In this document: positions 52,694 to 61,094 of the stretch, piece after piece
How the letters are laid out: each line of letters begins with the position of its first letter
How positions within the stretch are numbered: the stretch's first letter is position 1
Source: Bacillus alkalicellulosilyticus
Lineage (GTDB): Bacteria > Bacillota > Bacilli > Bacillales > Bacillaceae_F
Length of the DNA: 64,000 nt
NCBI RefSeq assembly: GCF_002019795.1
Contig: NZ_KV917381.1
Location: forward strand, 636,001 to 700,000
Direction of reading: 5' to 3'
The notes under the pieces: model-generated
Told to the model about the DNA's origin: nothing
The model's input: the letters and a program-made list of their open reading frames with translations, nothing else
Database searches by the model: none
Program-made: the position numbers and the translations under genes

Positions 52694-54169
52694 ATGCCCA
52701 ATATGCGAAAGTTTCATTATTCGAGCCTGAAAGAGGCCGCAGACCATACGTTAGAAATGATTAGTAATCATATTAATGTAAATACGTTTTGTGTTGCGAG
52801 TAATGACCGAGTAACTAGCTTAATTTTCAGTGTGTTTCATCGTCGCGAGAAGCTATTTAAAGCCGGTACTAGTTTAGGCTTCTTGGATGCGTACTGAAGT
52901 ATTATCGTTAATGCAGGGCGGGACCCTGTTATCATTCCGGATACTTCCGTTCATCCAGTAGCTAGCCAATTAGATGTGACTAACGCACTTAACATTAGTA
53001 GCTTTTTAGGTGTGCCTATTGTTTTAAAAAATGGCGAGATATTTGGGACGTTGTGTGCTATTGGAACAGAGTCATACACCTTTTCGGATAGAGAAGTTGC
53101 ATTATTTGAATCAATGGCTACGTTTCTTTCATACTTTATTGAACTAGAAAATACAGAAGAGTTGTATCGGCAAGTTGTAGAACAGTCCCCAGATGGGATT
53201 ATGGTAGAACAAGAAGGAAAAGTGGTCTATGCCAATCCAACGATTGCGTCTTTGTCTGGAACGCTCGAACCGATTGAATGGTATGGTAAAAAAGTATCTG
53301 ATATGATTTTAGACCATGAAACGAGTCGAGAAGACTTTTTTGGAACAGGAAATATAAAAGTAAATGAACAAAAGCTTAAGAAAAAAGACGGGAATTTAGT
53401 AGATGTTGAGACCCTTGAACAGTCTCTTACATACAAAGGAAAATCAGCTTCTCAAATTATGATTAGAGATATCACAAAGAGAAGAGAGATTGAAGAATTA
53501 ATAAACAAATCAGAGAAATTATCAATCACCGGACAATTAGCAGCGGGAGTAGCTCATGAAATCCGTAATCCCATTACCGCAATAAAAGGCTTCGTACAGC
53601 TGTTACAAACGTTGAATGAAGAACATGATGAGTATTATAAAATTGTCCTCTCTGAGATTGATCGAATTAATTTCATTGTTGATGAATTCCTCTATCTAGC
53701 TAAGCCAGAAAAACCAAAAATTAGTATGAATGATTGTCATGTACTTTTAAAAGAAGTTGTGACGTTATTAGATGCACAAGCGATTATGAACAATGTCGAG
53801 ATTATTACGAATTGTTCGGGGCAGTTACCATTCGTAGAGTGTGAAAGCAATCAGGTGAAACAAGTGTTTGTGAACATTATAAAAAATGCGATTGAAGTTA
53901 TGCCTAAAGGAGGCCATTTGTACGTTTCTACTTGGTATGATAACGATTCGGTTTCTTTTAGTTTTACAGACGAAGGTAAAGGTATACCGAAAGAACGTTT
54001 AAAGCGTTTAGGAGAACCTTTTTATACGACGAAAGAGAAAGGAACTGGACTCGGGCTCATGGTTACAAGAAAAATTATTGAGGAGCACGGGGGCGAACTC
54101 TCTTTTTCTAGTGAAGTAAATAAAGGAACGACGGTTACCGTTTCTTTACCAGTCTATAAAGATAAATAA
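52694..54169 (+). pseudogene. Sensor histidine kinase (GAF-PAS-HisKA-HATPase) broken by an in-frame TGA
   Basis: One reading frame covers 52694-54169 (491 codons), but codon TGA at 52895-52897 interrupts a GAF domain after GTSLGFLDAY; the frame continues unchanged with SIIVNAGRDPVIIPDT and SSFLGVPIVLKNGEIFGTL. The rest is intact: PAS domain (QVVEQSPDGIMVEQEGKVVY), HisKA with AHEIRNPITAIKGFVQLL, N box IKNAIEVMP and G boxes. AAGGGGGTG precedes the ATG at 52694. The TGA probably replaced a Cys (TGT/TGC) or Trp codon. A GTG at 52976 might allow re-initiation of a kinase with a partial GAF domain. Otherwise like B. subtilis KinE/KinA-type phosphorelay kinases. A sequencing error is possible. Confidence 0.8.
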
Positions 54170-54234
54170 GTGGAAGAAAGGCCTACGAAAATTAATAGAT
54201 AAAATAATAGACAATGGAATTAGTTAGATTGTTT

Positions 54235-54280
54235 GAGGTCGGAACAAAAGGTAAAAGTAGCCTTTGTTCCGATCTTTTCT
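54235..54280. terminator. TGGGACAAAAGG-family palindrome (diverged)
   Basis: GGTCGGAACAAAAGG and CCTTTGTTCCGATC form a stem followed by TTTTCTTTT. It follows the kinase remnant. Confidence 0.65.
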
Positions 54281-54409
54281 TTTGGATAAAGGTTTAATAG
54301 GTGAGATTCTCAAATTTTGCCCTTTTCTCTTTATGCCTAAAACCATAAGACTTTTTTCTCAATATAATAGCAAGGAAACCAAATGTAACGAAAGGGAGGA
54401 TTCCTTGCT

Positions 54410-55669
54410 TTGAAAGAAGAGGTAACACATCATGTTGAAGTGATTGTTAATGAGAGTTGGAAACAGGCGTGTGACAAAATAGAAATTAGTATTGTCATGC
54501 CGTCCTATAATAAGTACCCATTAAACCTAATATCGCTGCTTTCAATTGAAAATCAAACATATGACTTTACAAAGTTTGAGGTTCTTTTGATAGATGATGC
54601 TTCTACAGATGAAACAAATAAAAAGCTAACAACCTACCAGACACCATTCCCTTTTAAATATGTACGCTTGAATAGTAATCTAGGTAGAGCCAAGGCGAGA
54701 AACCTAGGTATTACCATGGCAAAAGGTAAACTGATTATATTTTTAGATGCGGAAATGATTGTTGAACCCAACTTTATTGAACAACACGTAAGTGAACACA
54801 AAAATAACAATAAAGCTGTTGTTACAGGAGCGTGTCATTTAAAAAATGTCTATACCACGATCTATCCTCAGTTTACCAAGAAGCAATTCGCCAGTATCAA
54901 AAGATTGTCTACAAATATACCAACGTTAAAAAGAAGATATATGAATTACGTATCACTGAAGAAGTCGTTACAAGGTAGACCAGGGGTTTTATATACAAAA
55001 GAGGACATTAGAAAGAAACGATTTACGTTGATGTCTGTTGATCATCATTATTTTGCAAACGAAATTGTTGAACAGTATGGTGAAGAATTTAATGGATTTT
55101 ATTTTCCGTGGATGGCTTTTCTAACAGGGAATGTTTCTTTCAGAAAGGATTTTATTAAAGAAGTTGGCATGTTTGATGAAGAGTTTGTCCTATATGGGTA
55201 CGAAGATTGGGAGTTAGGTTACCGATTATATAAAGCCGGCGCAATATTCAAAGCAAAAAAGGAACTGGCAACCTACCACCAAGAGCATCCCATTTCAGAG
55301 AACAAGTGGAATGAAGCAGTAATTAACTATGATAGGTTCACGAAAAAACACCCAGATTTTGATGTTTATGTACAAGGTTTAGAAATAGCTAGAATCGTAA
55401 ATTTGCATGAGATGAATAAAGTGGCAAAGGAATACAATGATTTAACAAAAAATCATCCTCACCAGTTTGAGAGTTTTAAAAAAGGATTGTGGAGAATTTT
55501 AGAAACTACAGCAATGTTATTGCGATTTGATATTGGCCATAAATTTTTATTTGAGGCAACTGGCATCGATAGTCTAGAAAGGCGTAATATCAAAAAAGAT
55601 TTACAAGCCATGAAGAGATTGAAAAAATATCGTCATCTCGTTCGTTTATTTGAGAAAAAAATTCAATAA
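54410..55669 (+). CDS. GT2-family glycosyltransferase with C-terminal galactosyltransferase-like motif
   Basis: 419 residues from a TTG start (AAAGGGAGG ten bases upstream). The GT-A fold begins with ISIVMPSYNKYPLNLISLLS, the nucleotide-binding VLLIDDASTDET, a metal-binding region FLDAEMIVEPNF (DAE in place of the usual DxD) and FDEEFVLYGYEDWELGYRL, the Glyco_transf_7C motif. It should transfer a sugar from a nucleotide sugar to a polysaccharide or surface glycan. It is followed 15 bp later by another GT2, so they probably build the same glycan. Confidence 0.85.
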   Translation: MKEEVTHHVEVIVNESWKQACDKIEISIVMPSYNKYPLNLISLLSIENQTYDFTKFEVLLIDDASTDETNKKLTTYQTPFPFKYVRLNSNLGRAKARNLGITMAKGKLIIFLDAEMIVEPNFIEQHVSEHKNNNKAVVTGACHLKNVYTTIYPQFTKKQFASIKRLSTNIPTLKRRYMNYVSLKKSLQGRPGVLYTKEDIRKKRFTLMSVDHHYFANEIVEQYGEEFNGFYFPWMAFLTGNVSFRKDFIKEVGMFDEEFVLYGYEDWELGYRLYKAGAIFKAKKELATYHQEHPISENKWNEAVINYDRFTKKHPDFDVYVQGLEIARIVNLHEMNKVAKEYNDLTKNHPHQFESFKKGLWRILETTAMLLRFDIGHKFLFEATGIDSLERRNIKKDLQAMKRLKKYRHLVRLFEKKIQ

Positions 55670-55684
55670 GGAAGGGGACCGTTA

Positions 55685-56362
55685 ATGATCTCGGTGATAA
55701 CTAGTACTATCAGAGATAGTTCCATTGATACTGTATTTAAAAATTTTCACAGGCAAAATTGGAAAGAAAAAGAGCTCATCATCATTTTAAACAAAGATGC
55801 GATGAATAGTGAAATGTGGTTTAGTCGTGCCCGTCAGTACGAGAATGTGTTTGTGTATCGCATTGACCAAAGAGCAACTTTAGGTCAATGTTTAAATTAT
55901 GGAATTGAACGAGCAAAACACCCATATATTGCTAAGTTCGATGACGATGATTATTATGGATCAAATTATCTTAATCAGGCGCATGAAGCAATACAATTAG
56001 ATGAAGAAATCGGAATCGTAGGGAAAAATGCTTATTATATCTATTTAACAAAAGAGAAGTCGCTTTTATATTTGCCGTATGATGAAAATCGTTATGTTGA
56101 ATCAGTGGCTGGAGCAACCTTGTTTTTTAAGAAAAAACTTTGGGAAGAAATTCCATTTAGAATGAGGAACAAAGGTGAAGACTATTTCTTTATTATTGAT
56201 ACCGTTAATAAGGGATATAAAGTATATGCAACAGACAGGAAAAATTTTATAGTAATAAGAAATGAGAATAAAAATCATACTTGGCAAGACGCAATTGAGT
56301 TTTATAAAAAATGGGCAACTCCGGTTGATTTTACAGGACATTTTAGTTCTATTGTGGAATAA
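55685..56362 (+). CDS. Small GT2-family glycosyltransferase
   Basis: 225 residues. The start ISVITSTIRDSSIDTVFKN and the metal site in YIAKFDDDDYYGSNYL mark the GT2 fold, with acceptor-side FRMRNKGEDYFFI. It lacks the usual C-terminal extension. AAGGAAGGGG precedes the ATG. It is co-transcribed with the preceding GT2. Sugar and acceptor unknown. Confidence 0.82.
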   Translation: MISVITSTIRDSSIDTVFKNFHRQNWKEKELIIILNKDAMNSEMWFSRARQYENVFVYRIDQRATLGQCLNYGIERAKHPYIAKFDDDDYYGSNYLNQAHEAIQLDEEIGIVGKNAYYIYLTKEKSLLYLPYDENRYVESVAGATLFFKKKLWEEIPFRMRNKGEDYFFIIDTVNKGYKVYATDRKNFIVIRNENKNHTWQDAIEFYKKWATPVDFTGHFSSIVE

Positions 56363-56370
56363 AGTCATAA

Positions 56371-56415
56371 GAGTCTGGGACATAAGTTTTTTTACCTTTT
56401 GTCCCAGCTCTTTTT
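56371..56415. terminator. Terminator of the GT2 pair (TGGGACAAAAGG family)
   Basis: GAGTCTGGGACATAAG and CCTTTTGTCCCAGCTC flank a T-rich loop, followed by TTTTT. Confidence 0.75.
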
Positions 56416-56511
56416 AATTGGTTGAGTATATGATCAATATTATAAACAAATATAATAAAAACATATCCATTTGGCACAATAAATGGAATAAACATGATTG
56501 GGGGATTCTAA

Positions 56512-57396
56512 ATGTTGAAATCATGGAAATATGTTGCGCTTATCATAACCGTATGTATGATGATATGGGCTGCTATACCACATCTGTTAGCTACCGCAGC
56601 TAAAACACCAAGAACAGATGGGGCGATGGACGACCATGAATTTTTGAATATTGCGCATAGAGGAGCATCAGGGTATGCCCCAGAAAATACAATACCAGCC
56701 TTTGAATTAGCGGTAAACATGGGGGCGAAATTTATTGAATTAGACTTGCAGATGACAAAAGATGGACACATCGTCGTTATGCATGATAATAAGGTTAACC
56801 GAACAACTAATGGCAAAGGCTATGTACGAAACAAAACGTTATCTGAGTTGAAACAACTAGATGCAGGATCATGGTTTAATCAAAGCAATTCATCGCTTGC
56901 GAAGGTTGAGTATATCGGGATTGAAGTACCGACATTAGAAGAAGTTTTTGAAGCGTTAGGAAAGAAAACAAAGTACTACATTGAAACGAAATCTCCTGAG
57001 GAATACCCTGGGATGGAAGAGAAGTTATTGTCGCTATTAGATAAATTCGATTTAACAAATGGACATGTTGTCATTCAATCATTTAGTAAAAAAAGTTTAA
57101 GAAACATTCATGCTCTAGAGCCTAGCATTCCATTAATACAGCTTGTCAGCCAACCGAATCTTGCTATTCAAGCGGACCGAGAATTAAAAGCGATTCGACG
57201 GTATGCTGTTGGTGTAGGTCCAAACTTTAAGAGAATGAATTCTTATTATGTAAAAAAAGCGAAAGCAAATGGTTTACTTGTTCACCCTTATACTGTCAAT
57301 TCCGAAAGAGATATCTCAAAAGCGCTCAAATGGAACGTCGATGGAATTTTTTCGAATTATCCAGATCGAGTTCAAGAGATTATCGCTAGTGAGTAG
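56512..57396 (+). CDS. Exported glycerophosphodiester phosphodiesterase
   Basis: 294 residues. An N-terminal signal peptide (about 1-30) predicts export. The GDPD TIM barrel has NIAHRGASGYAPENTIPAFE (catalytic His and Arg), KFIELDLQMTKDGHIVVMHD (metal Glu and Asp, second His) and YYIETKSPEEYPG. It hydrolyses glycerophosphodiesters to glycerol-3-phosphate and an alcohol outside the cell. Followed by a secreted alkaline phosphatase, together giving a phosphate-scavenging pair. GGGGGATT precedes the ATG. Confidence 0.93.
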   Translation: MLKSWKYVALIITVCMMIWAAIPHLLATAAKTPRTDGAMDDHEFLNIAHRGASGYAPENTIPAFELAVNMGAKFIELDLQMTKDGHIVVMHDNKVNRTTNGKGYVRNKTLSELKQLDAGSWFNQSNSSLAKVEYIGIEVPTLEEVFEALGKKTKYYIETKSPEEYPGMEEKLLSLLDKFDLTNGHVVIQSFSKKSLRNIHALEPSIPLIQLVSQPNLAIQADRELKAIRRYAVGVGPNFKRMNSYYVKKAKANGLLVHPYTVNSERDISKALKWNVDGIFSNYPDRVQEIIASE

Positions 57397-57443
57397 AAGG
57401 CAATTTTAATGAAATAGGATGTATTTTTCAAGATATGAAAGTA

Positions 57444-57560
57444 ATTCATGAATTATTGTCCAGTTTTCATGAATTACTTGAAAAATTCATGAATTATCGC
57501 CCAGTTTTCATGAAAAACTTGATAAATTCATGAATTATCTGCTTAGTTTCATAAATGAAA
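57444..57560. repeat. 41-bp tandem repeat with helically phased TTCATGAA palindromes
   Basis: Three copies of a 41-bp unit begin at 57444, 57485 and 57526 (the third diverged). Within them TTCAT(GAA) motifs begin at 57445, 57466, 57486, 57507, 57527 and 57548, that is every 20-21 bp. Two helical turns separate each, placing all sites on one DNA face. The array lies just before the alkaline phosphatase gene. Confidence 0.75.
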
Positions 57561-57600
57561 TCAAAAACTACACAATAGCAAAGCATGTAGGAGGCATAGA

Positions 57601-58893
57601 ATGACAACTAGAATACTATTGCTTGTGATTGTAATGATTTGTTCATTACCTACAGCAGGAATAGCGACTGAACGTGAAATACCTGTTAAAAATGTAATAG
57701 TAATGATACCTGATGGCTTTTCTACAGGACATGCGACAAATTATCGACTGTATAAACAAAACGGCGCTCCAGTTTGGGATGACTTGTTAGTTGGAGCGAT
57801 GAGAACGAATTCGGCTGACAGTGCCGTTACTGATTCAGCTGCAGCTGCCACAGCCATGGCTACGGGAGTTAAGACAGTCAATGGAAGGATTGGAATTTCA
57901 CCAAAGGGAAAGAAGTTACAAACAATCCTTGAAGTTGCAAAAGAAGAAGGGAAAGCGACAGGACTTGTCGCAACACTTACAGTAACACACGCGACTCCAG
58001 CTGCCTTTGCAGCAAAAGTAGATTCCCGCAGTCAAAAGGAAATTATCGCTCCTCAACTGATCGACAACGTCGATGTTCTATTGGGAGGCGGTAAAACACA
58101 TTTTCTTCCTATTGCTAATGGGGGAATCCAACAAAACCGTAATGTAATTAATGAGGCAAAAAAAGCGGGGTTTACATTTGTTGATAAGAAGGAAGAGCTT
58201 CTAACAACGGATGCCACCAAATTGTTAGGGTTATTTTCAGATGAAGAACTTGCACCTGAGTTTGAAAGAGAAACACAAGAGCAACCGAGCTTATCCGAAA
58301 TGACAGAAGTTGCTCTCTCAGCTTTACAACAAAACGAGGAAGGTTTCTTTTTAATGGTGGAAGGAAGCCAAATTGATTGGGCTGGGCATGATAATGACGC
58401 AGCATGGGCAATGAAAGAAATTGAAGCATTTGAAGAAGCGGTAATGAAGGCTCTTGATTTTGCTAAAACCGACGGCAATACATTAGTGATTATCGTATCA
58501 GACCATGACAATGGGGGGATGTCTGTTGGGGCAGATGGAAGGTACGCCTCTAATATTAAGATGTTACGTGATGTGAAAGCAACAGGAGAGTTTATGGCAG
58601 AACAGTTATCAAAAAATCATGAAAATGCAAAAGTCGTTCTTGAAACGTATGCGAATGTAAAACTAACAAATACTGAATATAGTCAGATTGTTAACGCTTC
58701 TGATCCTACAGATGAAATTAATGCGATTCTAAGTGAGAGAGCGATAGTTGGTTGGACAAGTACTGTACATACAGGAGAAGATGTGCCGTTATACGCATTC
58801 GGTCCTAAGGCTAATCTATTCTCTGGCAATATCGACAACACTGACCTTCCAAAGATAATAGCAAGAGCGATGGGGATGTCATTTGAACGATAA
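57601..58893 (+). CDS. Secreted alkaline phosphatase (PhoA family)
   Basis: 430 residues. A signal peptide (about 1-22) precedes the mature enzyme. The active-site Ser is in VTDSAAAATAMATG (Asp-Ser-Ala), with metal ligands in VIVMIPDGFS, ATLTVTHATPAAFA, MVEGSQIDWAGHDND, IIVSDHDNGG and STVHTGEDVP. It releases phosphate from many monoesters. AGGAGGC precedes the ATG. It is likely phosphate-starvation controlled, though no PhoP box was recognised with confidence. Length matches Bacillus PhoA/PhoB. Confidence 0.93.
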   Translation: MTTRILLLVIVMICSLPTAGIATEREIPVKNVIVMIPDGFSTGHATNYRLYKQNGAPVWDDLLVGAMRTNSADSAVTDSAAAATAMATGVKTVNGRIGISPKGKKLQTILEVAKEEGKATGLVATLTVTHATPAAFAAKVDSRSQKEIIAPQLIDNVDVLLGGGKTHFLPIANGGIQQNRNVINEAKKAGFTFVDKKEELLTTDATKLLGLFSDEELAPEFERETQEQPSLSEMTEVALSALQQNEEGFFLMVEGSQIDWAGHDNDAAWAMKEIEAFEEAVMKALDFAKTDGNTLVIIVSDHDNGGMSVGADGRYASNIKMLRDVKATGEFMAEQLSKNHENAKVVLETYANVKLTNTEYSQIVNASDPTDEINAILSERAIVGWTSTVHTGEDVPLYAFGPKANLFSGNIDNTDLPKIIARAMGMSFER

Positions 58894-58910
58894 AAGATAC
58901 GAGGAAGAAG

Positions 58911-58953
58911 AAGTGTCCTGTAACGGGAAAACTCCAAAAGGACACTTTTTTTC
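58911..58953 (+). terminator. Terminator of the alkaline phosphatase gene
   Basis: AAGTGTCCT and AGGACACTT form a perfect 9-bp stem followed by a run of T residues. Confidence 0.85.
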
Positions 58954-59000
58954 TTAAATAAGAAAGTATAAAAAATTCTGGGGTCAATCACTGAAGAGCG

Positions 59001-59117
59001 ATGGCTTTGCTCACTGCGCGTACTTTACTAAGAAAGGCGCTTAGTAAAGTACTTTTTCAAAAGAGGGCAGTGGCTTCGCGCATCGCATTTAATAAAAGAC
59101 CGCTCACGGTTTTTCTT
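59001..59117. repeat. Composite repeat with a variable hairpin, copy D
   Basis: The left flank ATGGCTTTGCTCACTGC (59001-59017) and the right flank AGTGGCTTCGCGCATCGC (59069-59086) surround a perfect 13-bp stem, GTACTTTACTAAG (59020-59032) with CTTAGTAAAGTAC (59040-59052). A GACCGCTCACGGTTTTTC hairpin, similar to 31639-31663, follows. This fills the gap between the phosphatase terminator and the glucosidase promoter. Confidence 0.6.
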
Positions 59118-59170
59118 ATCTCAGTTTCTTTGTTCATGAGACATCCATAATTAAGTTAGTAAAAGGGTCT

Positions 59171-59217
59171 TTGCTAACACTTAAATATTTGATATGATAG
59201 TAGTGCAATCGGTTGCA
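59171..59217 (+). promoter_or_regulatory. Promoter and LacI-family operator of the oligo-1,6-glucosidase gene
   Basis: TTGCTA (59171-59176), a 16-bp spacer and TATGAT (59193-59198) form a promoter. Just downstream, TGCAATCGGTTGCA (59204-59217) is a palindrome of the TGCAANCGNTTGCA type bound by MalR-like LacI-family repressors. The start codon follows 46 bp later. A maltose-type regulator, not in the window, is expected to repress it. Confidence 0.7.
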
Positions 59218-59262
59218 TAAAAAATACTAGCATTAACTTTGAGGAGAAAAGAGGAGAGGCTC

Positions 59263-60924
59263 ATGAATAAAGCCTGGTGGAAGGAATTAGTTGCCTACCA
59301 AATCTACCCTAGAAGCTTCATGGATTCTAATGGTGATGGAATTGGGGATATTCAAGGCATTATTTCAAAATTAGATTATTTAAAGGATTTAGGAATTGAT
59401 TTAATTTGGATTTGTCCGGTATACAAATCACCAAATGATGATAATGGGTACGATATAAGTGATTATAAAGATATTATGGATGAATTTGGAACGATGGAGG
59501 ATTTTGACCAACTCTTAGCGGAAGTGCATAAACGAGGAATGAAATTAATCATTGATTTAGTGATTAATCATACGAGTGATGAGCATCCTTGGTTTATTGA
59601 ATCTAGATCATCAAAAGAAAGCCCTAAAAGAGATTGGTATATATGGCGCGACGGAAAAAATGGAGAAGAGCCGAACAACTGGGAAAGTATTTTTAGTGGC
59701 TCGGCTTGGGAGTATGATGAAGAGACAGAACAATATTTCATGCATATTTTCTCAAGAAAACAACCAGACCTCAATTGGGAAAACAAAGATGTACGTTTCG
59801 CTGTATATGAGATGATTAATTGGTGGCTAGACAAAGGTATCGATGGATTCAGGGTTGATGCGATTAGTCATATTAAAAAAGAAGAAGGCTTAAAGGATAT
59901 GCCAAATCCGAAGAACCTGAAATATGTTTCTTCTTTTGATAAGCATATGAATGTGGAAGGCATTAATCCTTTTCTAGAAGAGCTAAAAGAAGAGACCTTT
60001 GCGAAGTATGATATTGTCACTGTTGGGGAAGCAAACGGAGTGAAAATTAAGGATGCTGACGCATGGGTTGGTGAAAAGAATGGAAAATTTAATATGATTT
60101 TTCAATTCGAACACCTCAGTCTTTGGGATGGAGAGGTAAAGAAATCTCTTGATGTTGTTGGACTAAAAAAAGTTCTAACAAGATGGCAAAAGGGTCTTGA
60201 AAATAATGGGTGGAATGCGCTCTTTATTGAAAATCATGATAAAGCACGTGTTGTATCGACGTGGGGAAATGATGATACGTATTGGAGAGAAAGTGCTACG
60301 TCCTTTGCCACAATGTATTTCCTTATGCAAGGAACACCATTTATCTACCAAGGACAAGAAATTGGCATGACAAACGTAGCATTCCCTTCGATTGAGGATT
60401 ATAATGATGTATCTGTTAAAAACATGTACCGCATTAAACGAGCCGAAGGAGTGCCTCACGAGGAAATTATGGAAGTAATCTGGGCTTCAGCTCGTGATAA
60501 TTCAAGAACACCAATGCAGTGGTCTACTGAAAAAAATGCTGGATTTTCAACAGCTCAACCATGGTTAGGAGTAAATCCGAACTATAAGGATATCAATGTT
60601 GAGCAACAACTTAATGATAAAGACTCGATCCTTAGTTTCTATAAAAAGATGATTGAACTGAAAAAGAATAATGATGTGTTTACTTATGGAGTGTATGACC
60701 TTTTAAATGAAGAGGATCCATATGTATATGCTTACACAAGAACGTTAGATGAAGTGAAGGTAGTCGTAATTTCCAATCTATCTGACCAGGAAATTACATT
60801 TGAAGCCGAGAATGTGAAACTACACTCAAATGGGCTTGTATTAAGTAACTATGAAGTAAGCTCACATGAAGATATGTCGACAATTAAGCTACGCCCTTAT
60901 GAAACAAGAGTGTATAACGTATAA
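59263..60924 (+). CDS. malL: Oligo-1,6-glucosidase / alpha-glucosidase (GH13)
   Basis: 553 residues from the ATG at 59263 (GAGGAGAGG upstream); the in-frame TTG at 59239 is unlikely. GH13 signatures occur in order: ELVAYQIYPRSFMDSNGDG, DLVINHTSDEHPWF, GFRVDAISHI (nucleophile Asp), VTVGEANGVK (acid/base Glu) and FIENHDKARVVS. It cleaves alpha-1,6 or alpha-1,4 bonds at the non-reducing end of short malto- or isomalto-oligosaccharides in the cytosol. Monocistronic; no transporter gene is beside it. Confidence 0.93.
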   Translation: MNKAWWKELVAYQIYPRSFMDSNGDGIGDIQGIISKLDYLKDLGIDLIWICPVYKSPNDDNGYDISDYKDIMDEFGTMEDFDQLLAEVHKRGMKLIIDLVINHTSDEHPWFIESRSSKESPKRDWYIWRDGKNGEEPNNWESIFSGSAWEYDEETEQYFMHIFSRKQPDLNWENKDVRFAVYEMINWWLDKGIDGFRVDAISHIKKEEGLKDMPNPKNLKYVSSFDKHMNVEGINPFLEELKEETFAKYDIVTVGEANGVKIKDADAWVGEKNGKFNMIFQFEHLSLWDGEVKKSLDVVGLKKVLTRWQKGLENNGWNALFIENHDKARVVSTWGNDDTYWRESATSFATMYFLMQGTPFIYQGQEIGMTNVAFPSIEDYNDVSVKNMYRIKRAEGVPHEEIMEVIWASARDNSRTPMQWSTEKNAGFSTAQPWLGVNPNYKDINVEQQLNDKDSILSFYKKMIELKKNNDVFTYGVYDLLNEEDPYVYAYTRTLDEVKVVVISNLSDQEITFEAENVKLHSNGLVLSNYEVSSHEDMSTIKLRPYETRVYNV

Positions 60925-60931
60925 TCTCCAA

Positions 60932-60977
60932 AGAGTCTGTCTTGCAAGGAAATAATTCCTACAAGGCGGGCTTTTTC
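60932..60977 (+). terminator. Terminator of the GH13 gene
   Basis: GTCTGTCTTG...GGAAAT and ATTCC...CAAGGCGGGC form a stem with some mismatch, followed by TTTTTCTT. Confidence 0.75.
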
Positions 60978-61029
60978 TTATCCTATAATCTAAATATTAT
61001 AGGTTTTTTGAACTACCAAACTAAAAAAG

Positions 61030-61058
61030 TTGCACTACTTATTTACTAATTGTATAAT
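61030..61058 (+). promoter_or_regulatory. Sigma-A promoter of the STAS-like gene
   Basis: TTGCAC (61030-61035), a 17-bp spacer and TATAAT (61053-61058) make a strong consensus promoter. The surrounding bases resemble the promoter at 6405-6434. Confidence 0.75.
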
Positions 61059-61094
61059 ATTTTTATAATAAAAATATAAGGGGATATATAAGTT

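Noticed and set aside
52895-52897. TGA as selenocysteine
   Set aside because: The position is in a GAF domain with no redox motif, no evident selenocysteine insertion structure follows, and Bacillaceae kinases do not use it. A nonsense change is simpler.
56418-56603. Plus-strand frame of 61 codons before the GDPD gene
   Set aside because: It overlaps the start of the phosphodiesterase in another frame and has no ribosome site or known relative.
57444-57560. Possible CRISPR array
   Set aside because: The unit repeats head to tail without unique spacers and there are no cas genes.
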